Of a stretch of 64,000 nt of DNA, positions 10,332-21,120 are shown piece after piece. A model generated the notes under the pieces. That model was not told the DNA's origin. It worked only from the letters and a program-made list of their open reading frames with translations, and did not search any database. This DNA is from Apoda limacodes (taxonomy: Eukaryota > Arthropoda > Insecta > Lepidoptera > Limacodidae): positions 14,147,092-14,211,091 of the forward strand of contig OX291554.1 of the NCBI GenBank assembly GCA_946406115.1. Direction: 5' to 3'. Position 1 is the first letter of the stretch; each line of letters starts with the position of its first letter. Both the position numbers and the translations under genes were made by a program.

Positions 10332-12415
10332 TTTATTTTTTTTATACCACTAAGGTGGCAAACAAGCCTACGGTCCGCCTGATGGTAAGCGGTCACCGTA
10401 GCCTATGGACGCTTGCAACACCAGGGGCATCACTCGCGCGTTGCTGACCCTTCAGAAATCTAATAACTTCTTTTTTGAAGAACCCCATACTGTAGTCCTT
10501 AGAGAAAACCTTGGCAGGGAGCACATTCCACAACCCAAGGGTTCGCGGGAGGAAGTTTCTCTGAAACCGCACTGTTCGCGACCATTTTGGTTCCAAAGTG
10601 TGAGAATGAATTCCCTGTCGATGGCGAGCGGTGCGATGGTAGAAAGTAGCCGTGGGCATCATTTCGAACAATTCCTCAGAACACAATCCATTGTACAAGC
10701 GGTAGAACACACACAGGGAGGCAAAGTCTCTCCTCAGACTTAAGGGTTCGATACCGCAAGTGAGTTTGGGATCGTCGACAATTCTCACAGCCCGTCGTTG
10801 AACCGAGTCAAAAGGGCCAAGCTGGTATCCGGGTGCACCCGCCCAGAGATGGCAGCAGTACTCCATATGGGGCCGGACTTGCGACTTGTAAAGTAGCAAC
10901 CTTTGCCCCGACGTGAAGTACTGCTTCGCTCTGTTGAGTACACCAAGTTTTTTGGACGCCAGCTTTACCTTGCCTAGCAAATGATCTCGGAACTGAACAT
11001 CGCTGGAGATGTCAACGCCAAGGATCCCAATGCTCTTGGAGATGGAGAGGGGAGTGTTCTGGAATTGTGGGACTACAGTGAATGGGGTTTTCTTAGCGGT
11101 GAACGCGCAGACTTGTGTCTTTGAAGGGTTGAATCGGACCAAGTTTTCCCGCCCCCAGTCAGAGACCTTGGACAGACCGATCTCGATTTGAGACACAAGT
11201 TCTTCACGCTTTTCCTCCACAACGGAACGAGGTATGCTTGCACGTTCCGTGTTATTACAGCGTCTCCAGTACTGTCATCTGCATAGCAATGTATGTTGTT
11301 GATGTCCAACATATCATTGATGTGCAGTAGAAACAGCGTAGGAGACAGCACAGAGCCTTGCGGGACACCAGCATTAATGTCCATGCTATCAGAGCAACTA
11401 CCGTCAACTACGGCTCGTATGCTTCTGCCGGACAAAAAGCTAGCCACCCATTTGCACAAACCCTCGGGCACTCCGTAAGAAGGCAACTTCGATAGAAGAC
11501 CCCGGTGCCAGACCCGATCGAACGCCTTCGCTATGTCTAGGCTACATGCCAATGCCTCCCCCTGACTCTCAATGGCTAGTGCCCATCGGTGTGTGAGATA
11601 CACTAGAAGGTCACCAGTTGAGCGACCGTGGCGAAAGCCATATTGACGGTCACTGATCAGGTCGTGTTTTTCTAGGTATCTCAAAAGCTGTGTGTTGATC
11701 ACACGCTCCATCACCTTGGAGAGGAGAGAGGTTATAGCGATAGGCCTGTAATTCGATGGATCTGATCTATCGCCCTTTTTGGGCACCGGGTGCACATTTG
11801 CAGTCTTCCATGAAGACGGAAATTGCCTAGTGTGGTAGGAAAGCGTGAAGAGGCGCGTGAGTACAGGACATAACTCAGGAGCACACTGCTTAAGCACCAC
11901 TGCTGGTATGCCGTCTGGCCCACTCGACTTATGAACGTCTAGGGAAAGCAACGCCCGCCGGACCTCGCGCTGTGTTATAGTGATTTCCGGCATGGTCTTA
12001 CCGCACCACGGTAAAGTAGGTGGTACAGCGCCTTCGTCGTTCACATTCGAGTTAGAGGCAAAGAGACTGCCCAATAGATCGGCTTTCTCTTTTGCACTGT
12101 GGGCCAAGTCACCATCGGTCTTTCGCAGTGGTGGTAACGACGACTGGCAAAAGTTCCCTTCGGCAGCTTTGGCAAGTGACCAGAAAGCACGACTTCCAGA
12201 AGGATAGCTCGCAAGTCGCCCACCTATTTTGCCGATGAATTGGAATTTTGCTCTGGCAGTTGCTTTCTTACTGAACCTCGAGGCAGCATTAAATTTGCGT
12301 TTTAACTCAGAAATATTCGGATCCTTATTATTACGAGCCGTGGTCCAAGCCTCATACGCAGTTTGCTTAAGAATTTTAGCTTCTCTGCAAGGCCTATTAA
12401 ACCACGGTCGTTTTT
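10331..12415 (-). mobile_element. LINE copy A (Jockey/CR1-like), 5' truncated
   Basis: The minus-strand 3' end carries GCTTACCATCAGGCGGACC, ACCTTAGTGGTATAAAA and a short A tract (10331-10345). The same tail occurs at 14812, 24990, 37380, 43330 and 55027. The 5' end is lost just after the block corresponding to 41205 in copy B. Five further copies or fragments of this family lie in the window, so it was an active expanding LINE in this genome. Confidence 0.85.
10393..12415 (-). pseudogene. LINE copy A reverse transcriptase
   Basis: Reads from the region after the endonuclease through the full RT: SSGPDGIPAVVLKQ, VHPVPKKGDRSDPSNYRPIA, DRQYGFRHGRSTGDLL, SLDIAKAFDRVWH, GVPQGSVLSPTLFLLHINDM and HCYADDSTGD with the catalytic DD. 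The thumb and C-terminus follow in another frame (NLVRFNPSKTQVCAF, QVRPHMEYCCHLWAG, FYRLYNG). The frame changes between about 11220 and 11265, just after YADD. Apart from that it is well preserved and so fairly young. No RNase H domain is seen. Confidence 0.85.
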
Positions 12416-12795
12416 CCTATGGTTATAGCTTAGGTATTCATTTTCGTAATGAATTGAAACTTACCCCTAAGAATAAAAAAAATACAAGTCACCATTCATC
12501 CGGTAACGCTGCTATATTTTGAAAAACAACAAAGTAAAAAAAAATATGTTATCCCTTAAATATATTGAAATGTAAATAATATCTGTAAGAAAAGTTTATT
12601 TTTAGGGTTCCGCATAAATGTCTCTTTTTTATATATATCTATATTTATATTTCCTATGGTTATAGCTTAAGTATTCGTTAACGCTGCTAAATTTTGAAAA
12701 ACAACAAAGTGAAAAAAAGAAATATGTTATGTCTTAAATATATTGAAATGTAAAATAATATCTGTAAGAAAAGTACTTGATTTTTAGGGTTCCGT
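12413..12795. repeat. Direct duplication of about 150-190 bp
   Basis: The block TTTCCTATGGTTATAGCTTA...AACGCTGCTAAATTTTGAAA...CTGTAAGAAAAGT...TTTTTAGGGTTCCG occurs at 12413-12614 and again at 12650-12795, with indels between the copies. Both units end in the AGGGTTCCG start of the lepidopteran repeat, so the duplication probably arose with or after that insertion. No coding content. Confidence 0.7.
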
Positions 12796-12906
12796 GGGTA
12801 ATTAGCGGAACCCTATTACTAAGACTCCGCTGTCCGTCCGTCCGTCAGTCTGTCACCAGGCTGTGTCTCATGAACCGTGATAGTTAGACAGTTGAAATTT
12901 TCACAG
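12783..12906 (-). repeat. Lepidopteran AGGGTTCCG-type repeat, 3' part
   Basis: Minus strand: GTGAAAATTTCAACTGTC, CACGGTTCATGAGACACAGC, GACGGACGGACGGACAGCGG and TTACCCACGGAACCCTAAAA match the 3' half of the full copy at 21254-21709. It abuts the deleted transposase copy at 12907 in the same orientation as in the copy at 1-1365. Confidence 0.8.
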
Positions 12907-13589
12907 AAGCAAGCCAAGGAATAACAGTATTGTCCGGGTGTTGAGTAATCCAATACTGCACTATATGCGCTCGACAACATTTTGTTCTGCGGGTTACATT
13001 TCTGCGCCACAAATAAAGCCTCCCGTTTTCAGATGATACAAACGACTTCTCATCGGTGAATAAGGTGTGCTCCCAGTCCAAATCAAAATACTCCCTTGCA
13101 AACAACAATCTATTTTGTTTATGGGTATTAGTTAAAAAGGGTTTTTTAGCTGGCTTTCTATGATGCAATCCTTCAATATTCAGAGCTCAACGAACAGTGT
13201 GTATTAAACATGTTCCCAAACACAGCAGTCGGTATGAAACCATTGTTCCACCATAAATCTTCTTTGAGTCGCATCAATGTGCCGCGGACGTCCACTTCGA
13301 GGTCGAGCTGATAAATTCCCCTCCTCTTGGTTGCGTGAGATCCAACGCTTTACGGTGATCCATTAAAAACCAAATAGCCAGATCATAATAAACATTTTTC
13401 AAACTACTGAATTATATTTTTTTTTTTTTAGATTAATTTATTTTGATATAAGAATTATGATATAACATTAACATTAAATAAAATACTTACGGTTAAACCA
13501 GTCTCATTTCGAATTTGAAATACATTATAACCCATATTATATAGTTCTATAATACGCATCCTCTCTTGAATATTAATATTATCCTGCAT
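12907..13589 (-). pseudogene. Tc1/mariner-type DD35E transposase, second copy, internally deleted
   Basis: Same family as 221-1365. The ATG is at 13589 and the GTAAGT donor is intact, but the acceptor corresponding to TTTTTAG reads TTTTTAA, so the intron can no longer be removed at that site. The exon-2 part keeps FTDEKSF. Roughly 220 bp equivalent to 494-711 of copy 1 is missing, removing the segment up to and including the second catalytic Asp. The tail with SPDLNPTE is also lost, and the coding remnant runs straight into the AGGGTTCCG repeat. It is non-functional. Confidence 0.8.
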
Positions 13590-14138
13590 ATTATTTGCAG
13601 CAAAAATTTTTTAATAAAAACAGCAAACAACCTTATCAACACAAGCAGTAACATCCACAACGACAAAAATAAAATGGCTACCTATGTAGTGACCGCATCT
13701 AACTTAATAGCTAAATAAAAACACCAAACAAACTTGACAGCACAAGCACCCCCAGAAACAAATCGGCAACGACAAAAAAAAATGTACCCACGTAGTGTCC
13801 GCATCTAACTTACTAGCTATAAGAAAATTGATCGAAGCTGTTTAACTGAACAAAATATTCATAATTCGTAAAATTCAATCAAAAAGAACGACATAAGGTG
13901 AGATTCGAATCCACAACCTGCATTGCAGTGAGTACACGTATTAAGATCTGATACGTCTATCCACTAGGCTACGGATATGACAATTTTCTTAGTGAAATTA
14001 TTATATACAATATTAAATGAAACTTATATTACTCAGGTTCTACAAGACATATTACTTTATTTCTTTAAGTGTGTGAGTGACTACGCCTTGCCATTTGTTT
14101 TACAATTCTATATGCAGTTTTGCAACTAACCGTACGTA
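13590..14138 (-). mobile_element. 5' non-coding part of the second DD35E copy
   Basis: Matches 1366-1926, including the duplicated CCGCATCTAACTTA block and the tRNA-like relic. The shared sequence ends at GCAACTAACCGTA. Beyond it the two loci differ, so this is the outer limit of the shared element. Confidence 0.65.
13892..13979 (-). repeat. tRNA-derived sequence inside the second DD35E copy
   Basis: A-box-like TAGCCTAGTGG and B-box-like GATTCGAATC on the minus strand, with a longer spacer than at 1685-1760. It is shared by position with the first copy, so it was present in the parent element. Confidence 0.6.
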
Positions 14139-14744
14139 CCAGATAACATCCTCGTGAGCCGGATTCTCGCCTGTGTCCTCGGGATACGTCCTGGGAGAAT
14201 GGCGAGGCTGGCCGGTGTACTCTGGGCAGTGGTCAAGTCATTTGCCTCCAATTGCTCATTAATGGGTAAAATCCTGGACTGGAGGACTGATTCAATAAGC
14301 CCAAGGCGTAGGCCGGTGCGGATGTGCAGGCTGTTTGCAGCTAGGTGGCGTGCTGTGGTGGGAAGGGGTGTCTGGGCTTCCTTCCTTTTACGGCCGAGGG
14401 GAAGCCGCGGTGGAAGTGTTGTGTTAGTGTTTCTTTGCCGCTCAGCCTGTCCATTGCAGTCTTGCCAGGGTCGCTCTGCAGTTTTCAGCAGGGTGAAGGG
14501 CAGCGGGATGGGTGAGTGTCAGAAGCAATCAATCCATCAGCCTTTATCGGTACACAAACAGCTGGATAAAAGCTTTTTCCCTTGGAACACCACCCACCAT
14601 ATTTGGCCCTCGGCCTTCCTTATCCAGCTACTTTCAGCTTCTTTTTTAAATTCAAAGGTCCATTTGGCTGAGAGAAGTGGTGATCCACATTGCGCTTAGC
14701 GATCCATAGTCTCCATACAAAGCTTTAGATCATCGATTTTGAGG
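14139..14744. other. GC-richer region with long open frames on both strands, unrecognised
   Basis: The plus strand is open for 181 codons from the ATG at 14154. The minus strand has one frame open for about 125 codons (14518 down to 14138) with a plausible composition (AANSLHIRTGLRLGLIES). I recognise neither. The minus frame looks more protein-like (amphipathic, few Cys/Trp clusters) but has no flanking start, so an antisense relic of an unknown retroelement ORF is possible. It lies between the DD35E element and a LINE tail. Confidence 0.3.
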
Positions 14745-14812
14745 CTGTGGTGATCGCTTACCATCAGGCGGACCGCAAGCTTGTTTGCCTTGGTGTTATA
14801 AAAAAAAACCTT
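14745..14812 (+). repeat. LINE/SINE 3' tail of the copy A family
   Basis: GGTGATCGCTTACCATCAGG, CGGACCGCAAGCTTGTTTGC and TTGGTGTTATAAAAAAAAA are the 3' tail seen in LINE copies A-E. The upstream DNA is not the LINE coding region, so this is either a severely truncated LINE or a SINE borrowing the LINE tail. Its poly(A) abuts the 3' end of the hAT-type pseudogene. Confidence 0.65.
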
Positions 14813-14814
14813 AG

Positions 14815-16250
14815 TAGCTTCTCTTTTAATATCACATTCTCCACTTCCGTTTTATCAAATGGATTAATGATCCATGGTGATATTTCCATCGAAAGAATAT
14901 TTTCAAATCTGAATTTGAAGTCATAATGCACGGCAATTAAATGTTGAACGTATGTCTAAATATCCTCATCAAGGTATTCTACCGGTGACAAATCTAAAAA
15001 CTGGGAAAATTCGAGCCAACTTATATATTGCTTCATAAATTTCAATAATCCAAAAAAGCTGAAATCACACCATTTGTTTTCATTAAATAGACGCCGTCCC
15101 CTTGTGATTGTGTAAGTTAATGTCATAATTTTTTTGAAGGAATCTATTAAATACGCGATGTATGCTTTTAAATTGATTAGGTTTTCTTTTAAATCTGGAT
15201 CTTTACTTTTTAAAAACTCTAAAACTGATTCAAAAAGTGAGTAAAATCTTATTAAAGATACACCTTTCGGCAACCAGCGTAGCTTCAGTATGTCATCGTT
15301 AGAAATCTTAATTATTTTGATCGCACAATTGTGCAAATACACGCGTATTCAACGCATTGCTTCGTATTTGGTTGACTGCATTAATCACAAATTGAAGCGA
15401 TTGGCGCAATCTATCACTCAAATTTTTCGATACTAGGTGTTGTCGGTGGATGACACAGTGAATTGCAGTCGCCTATGATACAATTCTTCTAAGATGGATT
15501 TTAAACCCTCGATAGCGCCCTACCATGGCAGGAGCTCCATCTGTTGCCAAAATAACGTTTATGAAAGGAATCGATTTTTCCTTAAAAAAATCATTTAGGA
15601 CTTTAGTGTCCGTCTCCAAAGTTTTCGCGAATAGTAACTTGCATGAATTTCTTCGTCCATAACAAATCGAAAATATGCCAATAATAATGCTTCATTACCA
15701 GATAAAGTTGGTTCGTCTAGTTAAACTAAAATATGAGTTGTTTGCAGATAATTACACAAGAAACTTTCAATATCAGAGCTCATTTCATCAATACGTCTTT
15801 GTACATTATTGTTTCTCAAAGGAATTCTTTGAGTATGTCAAATGATGATTTGGGCAAAATAGTTTTTAAAACCTTTTCAACAGCGGGTAAAATTAACTGT
15901 TGTCCAATGGTGTGCGGTTTTCCAGATTTTGCCATAAGTAAAGAGATATTGTAAGATGCCCGCAAGCCTTCATCGTTACTTTCAAATGATAAAGCGAACA
16001 TTCTGTGCACAGTGGGTCTCTTTTCATATTTTTCCTTCAATGCTTGAAAATATTTCAAATCTTTACCTATTTTATCAGGATGACATCTTCTTAGATGATC
16101 TTCGAGCTTCGATGGTTTCACAGAGTCATTGCTCAAAACTTTGTTGCATAAAAGGCATTTGGGCAATCGCTTGTCTGCTTTTCATGGAAGAAAATCAAAT
16201 TTTAAATAATCAACACTATACTGTTGACATTTTTTCTTAGATTCAGCCAT
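14815..16250 (-). pseudogene. hAT-type transposase-like gene (ZBED5/SCAND3-like), broken
   Basis: Starts at the ATG giving MAESKKKCQQYSVDYLKF. A TGA follows soon after, then a BED-type zinc finger: PKCLLCNKVLSN and KLEDHLRRCHPD. The region 15816-16166 stays open, including ISLLMAKSGKPHTIG. The middle is in broken frames but shows the ATDGAPAMVGRYRGF and IHRQHL blocks typical of the hAT RNase-H-like core in this gene group, and LNTRVFAQLC. The last open part (14956-15342) covers WLPKGVSLIRFYSLFESVL, and similar sequence continues past a stop to 14815 (INPF). The hAT dimerisation end is missing. Such genes are transposases or host-domesticated derivatives; the many breaks mean a dead copy. Confidence 0.75.
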
Positions 16251-17474
16251 GTTTCGTATCAGTTACCTACCTGTAAATAAAAAAAACTTTGTTTTAGTAA
16301 TTATTAGACGGTTTTACTCAACAAGATATGGCTATTTGAATAGAATAATTAATTATTGCAATAAAATAAACAAAGTACCGACGGCAACTAATTCTAATTA
16401 TTAAAAGCAATAAATTGCTTCATAAAACTCATTATGGATCCGGATTTTAATGTAATGTAAAAAAAATTCTCATATATATATTTTGATATATATTTCTGTA
16501 AATTCAATAGAATTTTAAATTAATTTTAAATAATATTTTATTTATTTTATTATCAAAACTCCGCGATTTTAATAATTTTAGCATTAGGAACCTGAAACAT
16601 TTACAAACATGTATATTACTGCACTATGCTGTCTGGCCGTGTTGCAAACATTCTCTATTTTTTTTTTGATAATTCGGGTTTATCTGACATGAAACTAAAG
16701 ATAAGATTTAGTATTACCTACAAGCATGGAGAAAATTTATGGCTCGTGTTGCGTCTCATTTATCGTCTCTACAGGAAGGTTGCTGTGAGCAATTTATCAT
16801 CAACCTGAGGAAAGCTCTCTTGTTAAAACTGTAATATATCTAAATTCAAACGTTGTAACTTGCAAAATTAGGAAGTGATTTATTTGTTTTTACATTTATG
16901 ATAAGTCTGCCCAAAAGAAGTGTATTCTTTTTTATTTTAAATTTTATTATATTTTATTTTAAGTATACAAGTTTTTAAGCCTTTCAGTCTATATGACACA
17001 AGGTTATATATATTGATTTTCCTAATAATGCATTCAGGGCCATCTTTACAAACACGAACGTAACCGAAACTGGCCAATTCGGAGCCACGAATTTCAAAAA
17101 AGCCCCGTTATTAAAAAAAGGTGTCTACTGAACCTTACAAAAATTTGAAATAATTTCCTTTTCCCAAATTACCTAATATAAATTTAAAAATTCCCTAACA
17201 TTTGCTTTAAAAAAGTAAAGAAACGAGATTTCTAAGTCAATACGAACAGTTTTCTGGAAAAAGCTTTCCTTCAATCTGCATTTCTTGACGATAATTTAAA
17301 CTTTGGTGCAGCTTGAGAACTTTCAACGACGTAGCCTCGTGAAACAAACTTTGAGCCACGTTATGAGACTGAGTTGACAACAGTAAATTAGTTTTCATAC
17401 GGACTTAGCTAAAAATTAAAGTAAATATGGTGCTATTAATATATTTAAAAACCTTCATGAATTATTAATTATTA
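16251..17474. other. AT-rich, no gene recognised
   Basis: No family motifs. A short block at 16755-16835 (CGTCTCTACAGGAAGGTTGC...CAACCTGAGGAAAGC...TCTTGTTAAA) recurs in diverged form at 57549-57615, marking another dispersed repeat. Confidence 0.4.
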
Positions 17475-17693
17475 CTAGATAATTGCCGCCTGCGCCACAG
17501 AGTACATTAAAATGCTCGCGCTACTTTTTTTAATTATCGGCGTGGCTATGTTCTTCTCCGTCACCTTAACTATATATGCGCCACATTTTAGCTCCATTGG
17601 ATGTTCCCTTGCGACGTGAAGTATCGACAAACAAACAAACACTTTTATCTCTTTCTTCTTCTTAATCTTTCACATTTATAATATTAGTATGTA
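17475..17693 (-). mobile_element. Helitron-like non-autonomous element
   Basis: On the minus strand it begins CATACTAATATTATAAATG, with the canonical TC start apparently mutated to TA. It ends with a GC-rich GGCGCAGGCGGC hairpin region, then AATTATCTAG|T. The CTAG-T 3' end and 5' block match the complete element at 60726-60977. Confidence 0.65.
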
Positions 17694-17699
17694 TATTAT

Positions 17700-18465
17700 T
17701 TTAAATATATGCTATCCTATGCCTATGGTTCCGCTTTTGTAGTTACCGGAACGTATTGCATATATGAATATATTTTTTTATATATCATATTAAATATAAT
17801 CCTATGTATTATATGTTTAATCATCAGACGACTATTTGGTCTTTTTGTTGGGTATTACTTTTTTGTTTTCTCAGTAAAGTAGAAAGTTGTCTAAATAAGA
17901 AAGAACACTGTAAGAACTTTTTTATTTTGATTAACATTGAAGAAAGTAGTTCATAGATAAAAAAAGAAAAAATCATGATACTTATGGCAAAAAGAGTGTA
18001 AGATATATAATTTCGAATTTTAGTTCTTTCTCTCAATACCAAAAATCCATTTAAACATTGATTGTATGTGTGTAGTTGTGTACTACAAGTATTTATTGAA
18101 AATATAATTAAATCCGTTTTAATTTTGGTTAAGAATCAATTTGAATATTTGTTTTCACGAGAAAAGACGATTGTAAGGTACTTCGCAAATGATAACTACC
18201 TAAAATGTTTACTTCAAGGAAATACGATTATATTTAACGAGTCTTAATTGTGTAGGTATTATTTAGGTATAAATACTTTTTTTTTTGCCGACGTTTAAAC
18301 TATCTTACACTGATCTTAGTCATCTGGAAAAAGATTTTTACATATACCTAAATAATATTTACGCGATTTCGACTCGTTAAATATAATAAATAAAAAATAA
18401 AATATATTTTATTCAAAATGTGTAGAAGTCGCGAAAGTTTAAAATCATTAATGTTTCCTTTTTAG
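17700..18465. other. AT-rich, no gene recognised
   Basis: Reading frames are short and AT-driven. No motif, RNA or repeat family recognised. Confidence 0.4.
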
Positions 18466-18545
18466 TAAATAAGTATGGGGATACGTATGGGGAGGCCTAT
18501 GTTCAACAGTGGACGTCTTCCGGCTAAAACGAAGAAGACGAAAAA
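18466..18545 (+). repeat. Lepidopteran dispersed-repeat tail (CAGTGGACGTC type)
   Basis: GGGGAGGCCTATGTTCAACA and GTGGACGTCTTCCGGCT followed by a GAAGAAGACGAAAA tract is a retroelement 3' tail with microsatellite that I recognise as widespread in Lepidoptera. Confidence 0.65.
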
Positions 18546-19175
18546 AGTAAAGCTGTAGGTAAGTTGAAGTTTAACAAATTTAGTTGCAACGAAACCAGTT
18601 TTGTTCTTTAAGGTTATCCTTAACAATCTCTATGTAATTAATATAACTTATAACCCACCGGAATTACGCAAACCGCGTAACTGGATTTCAATGAAATGAT
18701 ACCTATTGCAAATTGTAGGTTTGGAGTTGCATTACATAAATTTTTACTTGCATTTCTTTATAATTGTTATAAATGTAATTTGTATTATAAAAATAACACA
18801 GAGATACATTAACGCTTTCGCTTGCTCTAGAGGGAGAACTTAATACCATTTATTACTTAGGATATCGCAAAGAATATATTGATATGAACTACGGTGTAAA
18901 GTTTTTGACTCTTGAATATGTCATTTATTTTTAAATTACAAAGTTTTAAGAGAAACGCGAAAAACAAAATAATAAAATTTTACACAAATATACATGTATA
19001 GAAATTATATTATACACACTATATATAGCTTAATATCGGCTCTGTCCATTTAATTCGCTTAGGGTAGTATTTTAGTGCACGAATTAGTGCACATGATGCG
19101 CCTTAGTGATTAAATGCACTATTTAGTAGCAATTCACCTGACTGAAATCCTTTATAAATAAATAATAAATAAACA
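18546..19175. other. AT-rich, no gene recognised
   Basis: CTTAGGGTAGTATTTTAGTG at 19058-19077 has a weak inverted counterpart at about 19566-19583, across the SINE. This may be the ends of a decayed MITE that hosted the SINE, but the match is short. Confidence 0.3.
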
Positions 19176-19420
19176 AATATTTTTGGACATCACACACACT
19201 GCCATCTGGCCCCAAAGTAAGCTGAGCTGGTGACCAGACATCGGATACAAATTCATATATATATTCCATTTTTTTTGTTTCTACATACATATCATACATA
19301 AATACACCAAGACTCAAGAAAAACACATTTTTTTATCTCATTAATGTTTGTCCAATGCGGGAGTCAAACCCACACCCTCAGCACTGCAACCGGCCACATT
19401 ACCAACTAGGCTACGATGGA
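19176..19420 (-). mobile_element. tRNA-headed SINE (same family as 58930-59189)
   Basis: The minus-strand head has a TAGCCTAGTTGG A box and a GGTTTGACTCC B box with one change from consensus. The body includes GACTTGG/GAGTCTTGGTG and TATGTATGTAG, then CTGTCTGG... and GTCCAAAAATATTTG into an (ATTT)-rich tail. Colinear with the copies at 58930 and 62975. Confidence 0.75.
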
Positions 19421-19852
19421 ATCAAAATAATTAATGGTACGAATGTTAAACTTTTATAATTTTAAAAATTTCCATAATTCGTGTTGTTTGTATAATGCAT
19501 TGTAAGCACAACTCGCTCGCACATCTAACGACGTATCATTAAAATTATGTATATCGGTTGTATAATAGCTACCCTAAGTCACGTACAATGTTCATTATAG
19601 CAACAAGTGTAGCGTCAATTTTACACGTACGTATGAGGGTTGTTTGTTGCATATGAATGTTATCTGCGGTACCATTATTGGTTTCACGTTTCTAATTGTC
19701 AGTAATTTGTAGCTGAACCAACTTGTATAAGATACGTTTCCATATGTTTCCATTAATTTATTAATGAAATATCACATTATATCATTTATGAATTATCCCT
19801 TAACATATCACAATAATGTTAAAACATTTATGTTAGCGGCTCCGTGGCACTG

Positions 19853-19975
19853 TTGAGCATCTGTTGGTAGTATTATGGCCTACGGTTTCCAAGGAGGTGG
19901 GTTCGATCTCCGCACAAGACAAACATTTATGTGATAAATATTTAAGTGTATTTTCTGTATGTAATAAGAACTAAA
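19853..19975 (+). mobile_element. tRNA-headed SINE, different head
   Basis: A-box-like GTGGCACTGTTGAGC, then B-box-like GGTTCGATCTCC, then GACAAACATTTATGTGATAA, which resembles the start of the SINE body at 7400-7566. 3' truncated. Confidence 0.5.
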
Positions 19976-20205
19976 CTACAAAAAATATATATAATTAATT
20001 CTATCCGTTGTCTATAATACAAGCTTTGTTCAGAAATCATGGTTATAGATCACATAGATTTACAAAAAAGAATAAAAGGTTTTACAGCACAGACAGTATG
20101 GAAAGGTGGTGTAGGGTTTCATGAAATTAATTATTTTTTTGGATTCTTGGATGGTAATAATTCTCAAATCTAAATTTAAGCTTTTGCAGTTATCAAATTT
20201 TTATA

Positions 20206-20322
20206 TATAGTCGTATTTTTAATTAGACGAAGTCAACTGACAGTAGCTAGTACTGTTTCATCAAAAACTGACAACAAAATAAACGTCAGTTGATATCGTC
20301 TATAATTAAAAATACGACTATA
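20206..20322. mobile_element. Short foldback MITE
   Basis: Arms TATAGTCGTATTTTTAATTA...GTCAACTGAC and the inverse GTCAGTTGAT...TAATTAAAAATACGACTATA surround a loop of about 40 bp. The ends sit in TATA context, compatible with a TA target-site duplication. Non-autonomous, with no coding capacity. Confidence 0.75.
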
Positions 20323-21120
20323 AATTATCAAGTGCCAGATTACGTCAACCACTATTTTCTAGAATACTAGGGGGCAATTCTTAACCTTATTCGCTAGCTA
20401 TCTGATTATCATCAGATCAATATAATTTTATTGTCAAATCCTACAACCATGTATAAAACTATCTTGAATTCTTGTATTCTTGAATACCATTTTCAAAATT
20501 CATATAGTATAAGTTTGTTATCGAGATAGTTATAGCGAATTAAATAATACAAATACAAATATATCTCTTTGTCAAATCGATACAAAAGATGTATTATACA
20601 CAGATAAAATGTACACGTTTAACAAAAATATTGTGTGTTGTTTGAAAGTCGTGAGCGAAAACAATTACGGCCTGTAACTCGATTCAAAAGCCTCGTTGTC
20701 AAACCGCTTAAATGTACTGAATTATTTATGATTTATTTTGGTAAATGGCAAAGAAAGTCACGTTATTGAAAATGGTATAATTATATTTTGGCTTCAAATA
20801 AATTATGTTACTTGTGTTAAATTTATTGTAATCATATACAGATTCGTAGGTTGAAATTATTGATTCATTATATATTGAATGTAAAAATTCAAACAAAATA
20901 TACCTATATCTAATAAAAATAACACTATTTCAGTTAGATGATGGCATCTGATCCAAAGCTATGTCATCCAGGTAATCTTAAAATAGATGCCAATATTGAC
21001 AATGTCGAAGTAAATGTTTGCGGTAAACACCAAATAACATATTTCAATTGATTTCATTGCTGGTATTTCATGTTTTCCACATATTTGTCCACCTATGTTT
21101 CATATTACTTAAAGTATTAA
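20323..21120. other. AT-rich, no gene recognised
   Basis: Nothing assignable beyond AT-rich sequence. Confidence 0.4.

Noticed and set aside
19058..19583. MITE enclosing the SINE at 19176-19420
   Set aside because: The inverted match (CTTAGGGTAG...) is only about 12-15 bp and continues poorly; too weak to call.
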